Source: Thorsellia kenyensis
Lineage (GTDB): Bacteria; Pseudomonadota; Gammaproteobacteria; Enterobacterales; Thorselliaceae
DNA: 64,000 bases
Direction of reading: 5' to 3'
Assembly: GCF_042432445.1 (NCBI RefSeq)
Contig: NZ_JBHLXE010000016.1
Span: forward strand, 1 to 64,000
The notes below the pieces were generated by a model. The model made no database searches. It had not been told where the DNA came from and worked only from the letters and a program-made list of their open reading frames with translations. Both the position numbers and the translations under genes were made by a program. Positions 28,366-37,139 of the stretch are shown here, piece after piece (position 1 is the first letter of the stretch; each line of letters begins with the position of its first letter).

Positions 28366-28391
28366 GCTTGGAAGTTATATTTCTTCCAAGC
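28366..28391 (-). promoter_or_regulatory. Leader hairpin upstream of the his attenuator
   Basis: GCTTGGAAG and CTTCCAAGC are perfect 9-bp complements with an 8-base loop. The hairpin lies between the leader peptide stop and the terminator, so it corresponds to one of the pause or antiterminator folds of the his leader. Confidence 0.8.
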
Positions 28392-28406
28392 ATATCACCT
28401 GAAAGA

Positions 28407-28454
28407 TCATTCAGTGTGATGGTGATGATGTAAAAATAAATTTAAATCAAACAT
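28407..28454 (-). CDS. hisL: his operon leader peptide HisL
   Basis: This is a 15-residue leader peptide reading MFDLNLFLHHHHHTE, with five consecutive His codons, ending in TGA. AAGG lies 8 bases before ATG. When charged tRNA-His is scarce a ribosome stalls in the His run and the attenuator at 28315-28346 does not form, so hisGDC is transcribed. It is too short for ordinary gene callers. Enteric HisL has seven His codons; here there are five. Confidence 0.95.
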   Translation of the reverse strand: MFDLNLFLHHHHHTE

Positions 28455-28521
28455 AGTCTATACCTTAATAAGTGAATAACATTTTCAGTTAGTTCAAGTA
28501 ACATAAATAAATAATGATATT

Positions 28522-28550
28522 ACGATAAATCATTAAGAGATAATTTGCAA
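28522..28550 (-). promoter_or_regulatory. Candidate his promoter
   Basis: On the minus strand TTGCAA (28545-28550), 17 bases, then TATCGT (28522-28527). It is about 70 bases before hisL. The -10 matches 4 of 6. The 120 bases further upstream, back to the argF stop, hold two GGGCAAT repeats but no other feature that I recognise. Confidence 0.5.
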
Positions 28551-28671
28551 GAATTAATTGAACATTTTAGTGATTGCCCTATTTTTCTAAGAATTGCCCA
28601 ATTTTAATCTTGTTAACGCGCACCTTAAGGACAATTAGAAAATTCACTAATTGCCAATGAAAGCAAACATA

Positions 28672-29682
28672 TTAATAAAGTAAAGGGGATAGCGTTGCGA
28701 CCATGACAGACTTAATGGTGTGCATCCTATTTTCAGCTTGATCAAAAACAATGCTATGGCTTGATTCAAAGACTTCATTAGTGACTTCAATTCCATTAGG
28801 CATATCAAATTGCTTAGCAAGTTCAGCACCTATCACTGTCTCAGAGTCATGAAATGCAGGTAGGCAGTGCATAAATTTAATATTTGGATTCCCTGTTTTT
28901 TCTAGCATACTCATCGTCACTTGGTAAGGCTTTAATAAATTAACTCTTTCTTCCCAAACAGATTTAGACTCTCCCATCGAGACCCAAACATCTGTATAGA
29001 TAAAATCAGCACCTATCACACCTTCAGAAATGGACTCAGTGATATCAATTTTACCTCCACTCAACAGGGCTTTTTTCTTACATTGGGAGATAAAATTTTC
29101 ATCAGGCCAAAATGCCTTAGGCGCAATCAAAGTTAGAGTAAAGCCCATTAAACCTGCCGCTTCAAGTAAACTGTACCCCATGTTGTTACGAGCATCACCG
29201 ACATATACTAATTTTTGTTCTTCTAGTGGTAGTTTACAATGTTCTGTCATGGTCAAAAGATCTGCCAATACTTGAGTTGGATGGAATTCGTTAGTTAAGC
29301 CATTCCATACCGGAACACCAGCATATTGAGATAACTCTTCTACGATTTTTTGTCCATGACCACGGTATTCTATTGCATCATAAAAGCGTCCTAGCACTCT
29401 TGCACTGTCTTTGACCGACTCTTTATGGCCAAATTGGCTGCCTGAAGGTCCTAAGTAAGTCACATGTGCCCCTTGATCAAATGCAGCCACTTCAAATGCA
29501 CACCGAGTACGAGTAGAGTCCTTTTCAAATATTAATGCGATATTTTTGCCTTCTAGAGATTTGCTTTCAGTGCCCGTTTTCTTTGAGGTTTTAAGTACAT
29601 GAGCTAAGGTCAATAATTGATGTATTTCATCAGAAGTGTAGTCTGAAAGTTTTAAAAAAGAACGACCGTAAAAATTATTCAT
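28672..29682 (-). CDS. argF: Ornithine carbamoyltransferase
   Basis: This enzyme makes citrulline from ornithine and carbamoyl phosphate in arginine synthesis. The 336-residue protein has the carbamoyl-phosphate loop STRTR (56-60), the FHPTQ motif and HCLPAFHD near 272-279, which binds ornithine. Without arcA or arcC beside it, an anabolic role (argF/argI) is more likely than the catabolic arcB. It is monocistronic on the minus strand. A clear ARG box pair was not found upstream. Confidence 0.93.
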   Translation of the reverse strand: MNNFYGRSFLKLSDYTSDEIHQLLTLAHVLKTSKKTGTESKSLEGKNIALIFEKDSTRTRCAFEVAAFDQGAHVTYLGPSGSQFGHKESVKDSARVLGRFYDAIEYRGHGQKIVEELSQYAGVPVWNGLTNEFHPTQVLADLLTMTEHCKLPLEEQKLVYVGDARNNMGYSLLEAAGLMGFTLTLIAPKAFWPDENFISQCKKKALLSGGKIDITESISEGVIGADFIYTDVWVSMGESKSVWEERVNLLKPYQVTMSMLEKTGNPNIKFMHCLPAFHDSETVIGAELAKQFDMPNGIEVTNEVFESSHSIVFDQAENRMHTIKSVMVATLSPLLY

Positions 29683-30498
29683 ACCTTATCCCTTATGTGA
29701 ATTAGCAATATGTTTGCAATACCATATTATGGTTTAATAAGTTTTGATGCATAACTATTTCTAGTTAAAAATACGACTTATTTGTAGTTTAGGTCATTGC
29801 ATAATTAAAACACAAAAAAATTAAACCAACCATTAATATTTATGGACTGATACTTTAATATTTAACATAAAAAAAAACAAAAAAAATATATGCTTTTTTG
29901 TAAAGTTATCTTTTAAAGTAGCTACTTACCCAAAGTGTAGACTTTGTTTTCGGTCATTCAACAAATGAAAAAGTTGCTTGACAGCTTACGATTTATAATC
30001 GAAATGGTATTTATCTAATCACACTAATAACTTGCTAGAGCATTATGTGCTCAAAAACGCCTTTATTGATAGCATCATTATTTATTAAGCGCCACAAAAA
30101 AGATAGCATTTACTGAAAATACTTGCATAACATTTGACTTAATCACGATATCTTGGCTAAAAGTAACTTAACATTTAAAATAATATTCAAAAAAATTTCA
30201 CTAACTGCCCTCAAATTGACTCTTTATGAACTTAAGATCGATCAATAAAATTTACTTCAATTAGTGAAAGGACATTGTTAGTAGTCAGTATAAGGCCCAT
30301 TCATATTAACAACTATACCCTATTTTTAGAATTTAGGCTCTTAGATAATATCACCTTAATTTTTTACAAATAAGGTTTAATTGTGAAGGTCTTGTTGCTA
30401 TGATGTATCGGTAAATAGTATAAATCAATTCTAAATGTACTGAATAATTATGGATAAATTTTAGTTCTTTTTTAGTTATTTAAAGGCACTGTGCGCAA
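29683..30498. other. Long gene-free region between argF and proA
   Basis: This is 816 bases between two divergent genes. I see no reading frame, tRNA or transposase relic. A CACTAACTGCCC motif at 30199-30210 resembles motifs near the his promoter. A weak promoter for proA is listed separately. proB, which usually precedes proA, is not here. Confidence 0.55.
30395..30424 (+). promoter_or_regulatory. Possible proA promoter
   Basis: TTGCTA (30395-30400), 18 bases, then TATAAA (30419-30424). Both hexamers are near consensus. It lies about 75 bases before the proA start. Confidence 0.4.
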
Positions 30499-31818
30499 AT
30501 GAAAATCGAGAATCAAAAAGAAATAGCCATTGAAATGCAAGAGATAGCGAGAGCTGCTAAACATGCAACATGGGATCTTGTCAAATGTTCAGCTGATGAA
30601 AAAAATCAACTACTTTTGCGATTAGCAGAAGCATTATTGGCACAGAAAGATCTTCTAATCGCGGCCAATAAGCAGGACTTACTTGCTGCAGAACAAGCCA
30701 ATCTTCCCCCTTCATTAATTGCCCGTTTAGTTTTAGATAACAATACCTTAAAACAAATCATCGATGAACTCAGGCATGTTGCATCCTTACCAACACCTAT
30801 TGGCAACACATTAGAAGGGAAAAATTTAACCAATGGCTTACGTCTTGAGAGACGTGTAGTTCCTTTAGGCGTTGTCGCGGTGATTTATGAAGCTAGGCCG
30901 AATGTTACAATAGATGTTGCTAGTCTTTGTCTTAAAACAAGCAATGCTGTGATTTTACGTGGTGGCAAAGAGACCCAGCATACTAACAAGCTTTTGGTCA
31001 GTGTTATCCAAGATACTTTAGAAGAATTTAATTTACCTAGAACTTGTGTACAGGCTATTACAGATCCAGATAGAGCATGGGTTAATGAGTTGCTAAAACA
31101 AGATAAATATATCGATATGCTAATCCCAAGGGGAGGAGCTGCTTTGCATAAACTCTGCAAGGAGAACTCTTTTATACCAGTTATCACAGGTGGAATTGGT
31201 GTATGCCATATTTACTTGGAAAGTTCTTATATTTTCAATGGAACATTTGATACAGAAAAAATTGCTCAAGCTATAGCATTAATTGAAAATGCCAAATGCC
31301 AAAGGCCAAGTGCGTGTAATAGCCTAGAAACGCTATTAATCGATGCAGAGATTGCTGAAGCATTCATTCCTTTGTTATATGATGATTTATTGAATAAAGG
31401 GGTTTCTTTTCGTGTCTGCCCTAACTCAATGCAAGTTTTAAATAAAACCAACAGGTTTGATAAAATTCAAGAAGCCAATGATGTTCATTATAGTGAAGAA
31501 TCTCTTAGTTTGGCGCTTAATATAAAAATGGTTAATAACATGCAAACAGCCATTAAACATATCAGAGAATATGGAACTGCTCACTCTGACGCTATTTTAA
31601 CTCAGAGTATGCAATTAGCTGACTTATTTGTTGACTCAGTTGATTCTGCTGCAGTTTACGTGAACGCCAGCACTCGATTTACTGATGGCGCACAGTTTGG
31701 CTTAGGGGCTGAAGTAGCTGTAAGCACCCAAAAACTGCACGCCCGAGGTCCTATGGGGCTTGAGGCACTTACCACTTATAAGTGGATAGGCCGAGGCGAG
31801 AATACTCTAAGACAATAA
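30499..31818 (+). CDS. proA: Gamma-glutamyl phosphate reductase ProA
   Basis: ProA reduces gamma-glutamyl phosphate to glutamate semialdehyde with NADPH, the second step of proline synthesis. The 439-residue protein has VIYEARPNVTIDVASLCLKT, ILRGGKE, and the catalytic cysteine in VITGGIGVCHIYLE, and ends like E. coli ProA (ARGPMGLEALTTYKWIG). ProB (glutamate kinase) is not adjacent, unlike the usual proBA operon. The ribosome site is weak (AAGG 12 bases before ATG). Confidence 0.96.
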   Translation: MKIENQKEIAIEMQEIARAAKHATWDLVKCSADEKNQLLLRLAEALLAQKDLLIAANKQDLLAAEQANLPPSLIARLVLDNNTLKQIIDELRHVASLPTPIGNTLEGKNLTNGLRLERRVVPLGVVAVIYEARPNVTIDVASLCLKTSNAVILRGGKETQHTNKLLVSVIQDTLEEFNLPRTCVQAITDPDRAWVNELLKQDKYIDMLIPRGGAALHKLCKENSFIPVITGGIGVCHIYLESSYIFNGTFDTEKIAQAIALIENAKCQRPSACNSLETLLIDAEIAEAFIPLLYDDLLNKGVSFRVCPNSMQVLNKTNRFDKIQEANDVHYSEESLSLALNIKMVNNMQTAIKHIREYGTAHSDAILTQSMQLADLFVDSVDSAAVYVNASTRFTDGAQFGLGAEVAVSTQKLHARGPMGLEALTTYKWIGRGENTLRQ

Positions 31819-31972
31819 TTTTATAAGAGTAATCACTTTAGTATAATAAATTTGTCATTTATAAGTGTTATAGAGTATCTTTATCTCAATCAATTGTTTT
31901 ATAAGAGTATGAATGTCCACTCATTTCGAACATTTATACTCAGATGTCATATTGAACTGAATTGGAAAGATC

Positions 31973-34099
31973 ATGAGGCAAGAAAAATTATATATAGAAA
32001 AAGAGCTGAGTTGGCTTGCATTTAATGAAAGAGTGCTCCAAGAAGCAGCTGATAAACGCAATCCTATTATTGAAAGGATGCGTTTTTTAGGGATTTATGC
32101 CAATAACTTAGATGAATTCTACAAAGTTCGTTTTTCCGATCTTAAAAGACGTGTAGTCATTGCGGAATCACAAGGAACAGGCAAAACACTTAGGCACCTA
32201 CTAAAAAAAATTCAAGCAAAATCTTTTAAAAGTGATGAACAATTTGACCAAATCTATTCTACCCTGTTAATAGAGCTCGCTCGCCACCATATATTTCTCG
32301 TCAATGAACATCAATTAGGTGAAACGCAAACCCAGTGGGTAAGAGAATATTTCAACAAAGAAATAAAACAACACGTCATTCCTATTTTAATTAATCAAGA
32401 TACACGGTTAATTGACTTTTTAAAGGATGAATATACATATCTTGCTGTAGAAATTATTCATGAAAGCACAATTCAATATGCACTGTTAGAAATTCCAACA
32501 GATAAAGTGCCAAGGTTTATAAAACTTCCGCCAGAGGCATTAAGTCGTCGAAAAACAATGATTCTAGCAGACAATGTACTTAGATTATGCCTAGAAGATA
32601 TTTTCAGACCTTTTTTTGATTTTGAAGAAGCCCACGCTTACTCAATGAAAATGACACGCGATGCTGAATACGATTTAGTTACCGAGGTGGAGTCAAGTTT
32701 ATTAGAAATAATGTCTTCAAGCCTCAAGCAACGCCTAACCGCAGAGCCAGTCAGATTTACCTATCAACGGGAAATGCCGCATGCGATGGTTGAGCTTTTG
32801 ATGAAAAAACTCGAACTGTCAAATTATGATTCTGTAGTACCAGGAGGTCGATATCACAATTTTAGAGATTTTATTAATTTTCCACAAATGAATAAGCCTC
32901 TTTTGCAAAACACCCCGTTGCCTACACTATCAAATAAAAACTTTTCACTATTTCGTAACAAATTTTTAGCCATCAAAAATAGAGATATTCTCCTTTACTA
33001 TCCCTATTACACATTCGATCATGTATTAAAATTATTGCACCAAGCCGCATTTGATCCTGATGTGTTATCAATTAAAATCAATATTTATAGAGTTGCCAAA
33101 GACTCTCAAATATTGAATACCATAATTCATGCTGCATATAATGGAAAAAAAGTCACTGTTGTTGTGGAATTACAGGCTAGATTTGATGAAGCAGCTAATA
33201 TCAGCTGGGCCAAAAAACTGACTCAGGCAGGCATACACGTACTTTTTTCTGTGCCCGGGTTAAAGATCCATGCCAAACTCTTTCTAATTAGTCGAAAGGA
33301 AGGTAATGAAATTGTTCGTTATGCCCATATCGGAACGGGTAATTTCAATGAAAAAACAGCAAAGATTTATACCGATTACGCCTTACTGACCGCTAATCCT
33401 GACATCACGAATGAAGTGAGGAGCGTATTCAATTTCATTCAAAATCCTTTTAAACCTGTGACATTTAAACACTTATTAGTCTCGCCACAAAATAGCCGAA
33501 AACGCTTGCATCAGCTAATAGATAATGAAATAAAAAATGCACAACTTGGCTTAAATGCAAAAATAACACTTAAAATTAATAATTTGGTAGACAACGATCT
33601 GACTGACAAACTCTACCAAGCCTCAAAAGCAGGAGTCAAGGTAGATTTACTTATTCGTGGTATGTGCTCACTTATCCCTGGAATAAAAGGTGTCAGTGAT
33701 AACATCAGAGCAATAAGTATTGTTGATAGGTTCCTAGAGCATGATAGAGTCTATATTTTCGAAAATGGTGGCGATAAAAAAATATATCTATCATCAGCCG
33801 ACTGGATGACACGCAATATTGACAATAGAATTGAAGTTGCTGTCCCAATTCTCGATGAACATATTAAAAATAGAGTGCTCATGATCATTAATTTATTATT
33901 TAGTGATACAACTAAAGCTAGGGTATTAAATAAAGCATTAGATAATCAATATGTGCATGAACTCCGAAAAGAAACAAAACCAACTACGAAACGCTCTTCT
34001 GATAAGGATACTGATCCCTCAGAACTAAATATTCGTGGGCAGGTAGCTGTTTACCACTTTTTAGCCAATGAAGAGCATATTAATGATGTGAAACAGTAG
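31973..34099 (+). CDS. ppk: Polyphosphate kinase Ppk1
   Basis: Ppk1 makes polyphosphate from ATP through a phosphohistidine intermediate. The 708-residue protein begins YIEKELSWLAFNERVLQEA. It has the histidine motif PGLKIHAKLFLI and YAHIGTGNFNEKTA in the first phospholipase-D-like domain, and the second conserved histidine in RFLEHDRVYIF. E. coli Ppk is 688 residues; the extra length is a charged C-terminal tail. No exopolyphosphatase gene (ppx) follows. Confidence 0.97.
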   Translation: MRQEKLYIEKELSWLAFNERVLQEAADKRNPIIERMRFLGIYANNLDEFYKVRFSDLKRRVVIAESQGTGKTLRHLLKKIQAKSFKSDEQFDQIYSTLLIELARHHIFLVNEHQLGETQTQWVREYFNKEIKQHVIPILINQDTRLIDFLKDEYTYLAVEIIHESTIQYALLEIPTDKVPRFIKLPPEALSRRKTMILADNVLRLCLEDIFRPFFDFEEAHAYSMKMTRDAEYDLVTEVESSLLEIMSSSLKQRLTAEPVRFTYQREMPHAMVELLMKKLELSNYDSVVPGGRYHNFRDFINFPQMNKPLLQNTPLPTLSNKNFSLFRNKFLAIKNRDILLYYPYYTFDHVLKLLHQAAFDPDVLSIKINIYRVAKDSQILNTIIHAAYNGKKVTVVVELQARFDEAANISWAKKLTQAGIHVLFSVPGLKIHAKLFLISRKEGNEIVRYAHIGTGNFNEKTAKIYTDYALLTANPDITNEVRSVFNFIQNPFKPVTFKHLLVSPQNSRKRLHQLIDNEIKNAQLGLNAKITLKINNLVDNDLTDKLYQASKAGVKVDLLIRGMCSLIPGIKGVSDNIRAISIVDRFLEHDRVYIFENGGDKKIYLSSADWMTRNIDNRIEVAVPILDEHIKNRVLMIINLLFSDTTKARVLNKALDNQYVHELRKETKPTTKRSSDKDTDPSELNIRGQVAVYHFLANEEHINDVKQ

Positions 34100-34171
34100 C
34101 ATTTTATATGTAACTCGCTTTTTATTGTGCTATTGTGTATGCTTTGATGGATTTTTAATGGAGTTTACTGT

Positions 34172-35158
34172 ATGACTGGATTACTCAAAGGCTTAACCCG
34201 AAATGCACCTATTACGCTTTCTTTAATGGATAACCCATTTAACAATCTCACGCCTCAACATGTACTACTAACAGGGGGTACCGGTTTTATAGGATCTTTA
34301 ATCACCTCTCAGTTATTGGCAGCTCATCATAAAGTTACCCTCTTAACTCGCTTCCCTGAAAAAGCCAAGACTCTTTTAGGCCCTAATATTTCGGTGATTA
34401 GTCAATTGAATGAATTAGCTTCATTGCCTGATGTGGATTGTGTTATTAATCTGGCAGGAAAACAAATTGTTGGTTTGCCTTGGTCACAAAAGCAAAAAAA
34501 TAAACTCATTGAAAGTCGACTGAACATTACGACACAATTGGTAAGTTGGTTTAAGCAGTGTCCCCAAAAACCACAACTTGTTATTCAGGCATCTGCAATT
34601 GGCTTTTATGGTGTCAGAGATGGCGATGAAATTCTGACAGAAGAAAGTTTAACAGGCCAAGGATTTATGGCTGAACTTTGCCAAATATGGGAAGAAAAGG
34701 CTCAACTTTTATCCGATGACAACACTAGGCTTGTGACTTTTCGATTAGGGGTTGTGTTTGGTCAAGGAGGGGCGTTACCTAAATTAGCACTTCCTTTCTA
34801 TTTTGGTGTTGGTGGAAAATTAGGCGATGGAAAACAAATTCTCAGTTGGGTGCATAGAGAGGATGTAAGCAGAGCTTTTGCTTTTGCTATGACGAATTCA
34901 ACCGTAAACGGGACATATAATTTGGTTGCACCTGAGACTATCTCACAACAAAACTTTGCATCAACATTAGGAAAATATATCAAACGCCCCTCATTTTTTC
35001 CTATGCCAAAATTGGTGCTGACTTCCATGTTAGGAGAAATGGCAGATGTATTTGTTGGTGGCCAAAATGTGTCTAGTGCAAAACTTCAAGCCTCTGGATT
35101 TAGTTTCAACCACCCGACAGTTATTGATGGACTACGAGCCACATCAATAATATGTTAA
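34172..35158 (+). CDS. TIGR01777-type NAD-dependent epimerase (YfcH-like)
   Basis: This is a short-chain epimerase/dehydratase-fold protein of the YfcH/SulA-homologue group; its substrate is not known. The 328-residue protein has the NAD-binding LLTGGTGFIGSLI at about 31-43, INLAGKQIVGLPWSQKQKN and QASAIGFYGVRDGDE, and a C-terminal DUF1731-like end. A GGAG ribosome site before 34172 supports this start, though the Rossmann fold begins about 30 residues in. It lies 72 bp after ppk and may be cotranscribed. Confidence 0.87.
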   Translation: MTGLLKGLTRNAPITLSLMDNPFNNLTPQHVLLTGGTGFIGSLITSQLLAAHHKVTLLTRFPEKAKTLLGPNISVISQLNELASLPDVDCVINLAGKQIVGLPWSQKQKNKLIESRLNITTQLVSWFKQCPQKPQLVIQASAIGFYGVRDGDEILTEESLTGQGFMAELCQIWEEKAQLLSDDNTRLVTFRLGVVFGQGGALPKLALPFYFGVGGKLGDGKQILSWVHREDVSRAFAFAMTNSTVNGTYNLVAPETISQQNFASTLGKYIKRPSFFPMPKLVLTSMLGEMADVFVGGQNVSSAKLQASGFSFNHPTVIDGLRATSIIC

Positions 35159-35185
35159 ATGCCAAAGCAAAACTATGCATTTATT

Positions 35186-35224
35186 AGAGATATAAGCAAT
35201 AGTAACTCAATTGCTTATATCTCT
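35186..35224 (+). terminator. Perfect 15-bp hairpin after the YfcH-like gene
   Basis: AGAGATATAAGCAAT (35186-35200) and ATTGCTTATATCTCT (35210-35224) are exact complements with a 9-base loop. It is a terminator by position, but it lacks a U-run (ACCCGCC follows), so its role is uncertain. Confidence 0.5.
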
Positions 35225-35290
35225 ACCCGCCTTTCATCATTTTTTCTCAACTTTATATCACTTAACTAATTCATTTAAATACATTTTAAT

Positions 35291-35304
35291 TTGATCTAAA
35301 TCAA
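35291..35304 (+). promoter_or_regulatory. FNR box upstream of cydABX
   Basis: TTGATCTAAATCAA is a perfect match to the FNR/CRP-like consensus TTGAT-N4-ATCAA. It lies 253 bp before the cydA start. It indicates oxygen control of cytochrome bd oxidase, as in E. coli. Confidence 0.85.
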
Positions 35305-35317
35305 GCTCTCTCCAAAT

Positions 35318-35355
35318 GTTAAATTATTGAATCAAATTGTTAATTATAATGTTAA
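35318..35355 (+). promoter_or_regulatory. ArcA-like GTTAA repeats upstream of cydA
   Basis: GTTAA occurs at 35318, 35339 and 35351 in the same orientation. The last pair reads GTTAATTATAATGTTAA, close to the ArcA consensus GTTAATTAAATGTTA but with one extra base of spacing. The first is two helical turns away. ArcA control of cyd is known in E. coli; here it is inferred. Confidence 0.45.
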
Positions 35356-35556
35356 GAGAATATGTTGTTTTTGTAGTGATTTAATCTCAAATTGGTAAAA
35401 AAAAAGCCTTTAATCGAATATCGCTTTTGTTTTACTCTGATTATCTTACAATTACATTGCAAATATACATAACTGATGATTATGTTCTCTATTTTATTCT
35501 AACCTGAATAATTGTTTTTAAAAATCAATCCTTTTCTTACTGACGCTGGAGGTAAA

Positions 35557-37137
35557 ATGATCGACGTTGTAGAACTCTCTCGATTACAGTTTGCGTTAAC
35601 AGCGATGTACCACTTCTTATTTGTGCCATTGACTTTAGGGTTAAGCTTCTTATTGGCTATAATGGAAACAACGTACGTCCTTACAGGCAAACAAATCTAT
35701 AAAGATATGACTCGCTTTTGGGGTAAGCTCTTTATGATCAACTTCGCCCTCGGGGTTACCACTGGACTGACAATGGAATTCCAATTTGGTACCAACTGGT
35801 CACGCTATTCTCACTATGTAGGAGATATCTTTGGTGCTCCTCTAGCTATTGAAGGCTTAATGGCGTTCTTTTTAGAATCGACTTTTGTGGGTTTATTTAT
35901 ATTTGGCTGGGATAGGCTATCTAAATTACAACATTTAACCGTAACTTGGCTTGTTGCACTCGGCTCAAATCTTTCAGCCCTCTGGATACTGATAGCCAAT
36001 GGCTGGATGCAGCATCCTGTTGGTTCTGAATTCAACTACCTCACTTATCGTATGGAGATGAGTAGCTTTAGTGAATTGCTATTTAATCCTGTCGCACAAG
36101 TCAAATTTGTACATACTGTCGCTGCGGGTTATACAACGGGAGCAATTTTTGTTGTAGCCATTAGTTCTTATTTTATTCTTAAAGGCAGAGACTTTGCATT
36201 TGCTAAACGATCTTTTGCCATGGCTTCTACCTTTGGACTTGCTGCTATCCTATCTGTCATCGTATTAGGTGATGAATCAGGATATGAGCTCGGCGATGTG
36301 CAAAAAACTAAGCTTGCCGCTATTGAAGCGGAATGGGAAACTCAACCAGCTCCAGCTGCTTTCACCCTATTTGCCATCCCTGATCAAGAAAACATGACTA
36401 ATCACTTTGCGATTAAGATTCCTTGGGCACTTGGAATAATTGCTACTCGTTCTCTAGATGGGGAAGTTTTAGGGATTAACGACCTTAAAATTTTACATGA
36501 AGGCAGAATACGAAATGGGATTATCGCGTATGATGCTTTAACTAAACTTCGCGCGGGCAGCCAAGATCCTACAGTTATGGCTGAATTTGAAAGAACCAAA
36601 AATGATTTAGGCTATGGTCTACTTCTAAAACGTTACAACAATGAAATTGTCGGTTCTTCTGAAGAACAAATTGCTCAAGCTACAGAAGACTCAATCCCTC
36701 GTGTATTACCTCTTTACTTTTCATTTAGGATCATGGTGTTGAGCGGTATATTGATGTTATTTTTATTTATTACATGTGTGTATACCACATTTTCAAATCA
36801 AATCGGTAAAAAACGCTGGGTTCATCACTGGGCTTTATGGAGTTTACCATTGCCTTGGATAGCTGTTGAAACGGGTTGGTTTGTTGCGGAATATGGTCGT
36901 CAGCCGTGGGCTGTTGGTGAAATCCTTCCAACACATATTGCTGCTTCAAATCTTACCGTAGGGGACATGATTTTCTCTATGGGACTCATTCTGGCTTTGT
37001 ATACTGTATTTCTTGTAATAGAAATCTACTTAATGAGAAAATATATTCGCATTGGGCCTAGCTCTCTAAAAACTGGTCGCTACCATTTTGAACAAAGCAC
37101 TGTTTCTAATTTAGCAAATGCAGATCAAGGAGTCTAA
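35557..37137 (+). CDS. cydA: Cytochrome bd ubiquinol oxidase subunit I CydA
   Basis: CydA is the quinol-oxidising, haem b558/b595/d-carrying subunit of the high-affinity terminal oxidase. An upstream in-frame start exists at 35512, but GGAGG four bases before the ATG at 35557 and the start MIDVVELSRLQFALTAMYHF fix this start (526 residues). The long Q-loop (about 240-380, L-type as in E. coli), the GRQPW motif near residue 450 and GWFVAEYG are present. It is followed 2 bp later by cydB. Confidence 0.97.
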   Translation: MIDVVELSRLQFALTAMYHFLFVPLTLGLSFLLAIMETTYVLTGKQIYKDMTRFWGKLFMINFALGVTTGLTMEFQFGTNWSRYSHYVGDIFGAPLAIEGLMAFFLESTFVGLFIFGWDRLSKLQHLTVTWLVALGSNLSALWILIANGWMQHPVGSEFNYLTYRMEMSSFSELLFNPVAQVKFVHTVAAGYTTGAIFVVAISSYFILKGRDFAFAKRSFAMASTFGLAAILSVIVLGDESGYELGDVQKTKLAAIEAEWETQPAPAAFTLFAIPDQENMTNHFAIKIPWALGIIATRSLDGEVLGINDLKILHEGRIRNGIIAYDALTKLRAGSQDPTVMAEFERTKNDLGYGLLLKRYNNEIVGSSEEQIAQATEDSIPRVLPLYFSFRIMVLSGILMLFLFITCVYTTFSNQIGKKRWVHHWALWSLPLPWIAVETGWFVAEYGRQPWAVGEILPTHIAASNLTVGDMIFSMGLILALYTVFLVIEIYLMRKYIRIGPSSLKTGRYHFEQSTVSNLANADQGV

Positions 37138-37139
37138 TT

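Noticed and set aside
29683..29820. ARG boxes upstream of argF
   Set aside because: TGCATAACTATTTC and TGCATAATTAAAAC resemble single boxes but are not paired with the usual 3-bp spacing and mismatch the consensus in several positions.
31850..31972. Pho box upstream of ppk
   Set aside because: TTGTCAT is followed by a second half that matches only 3 of 7 positions.
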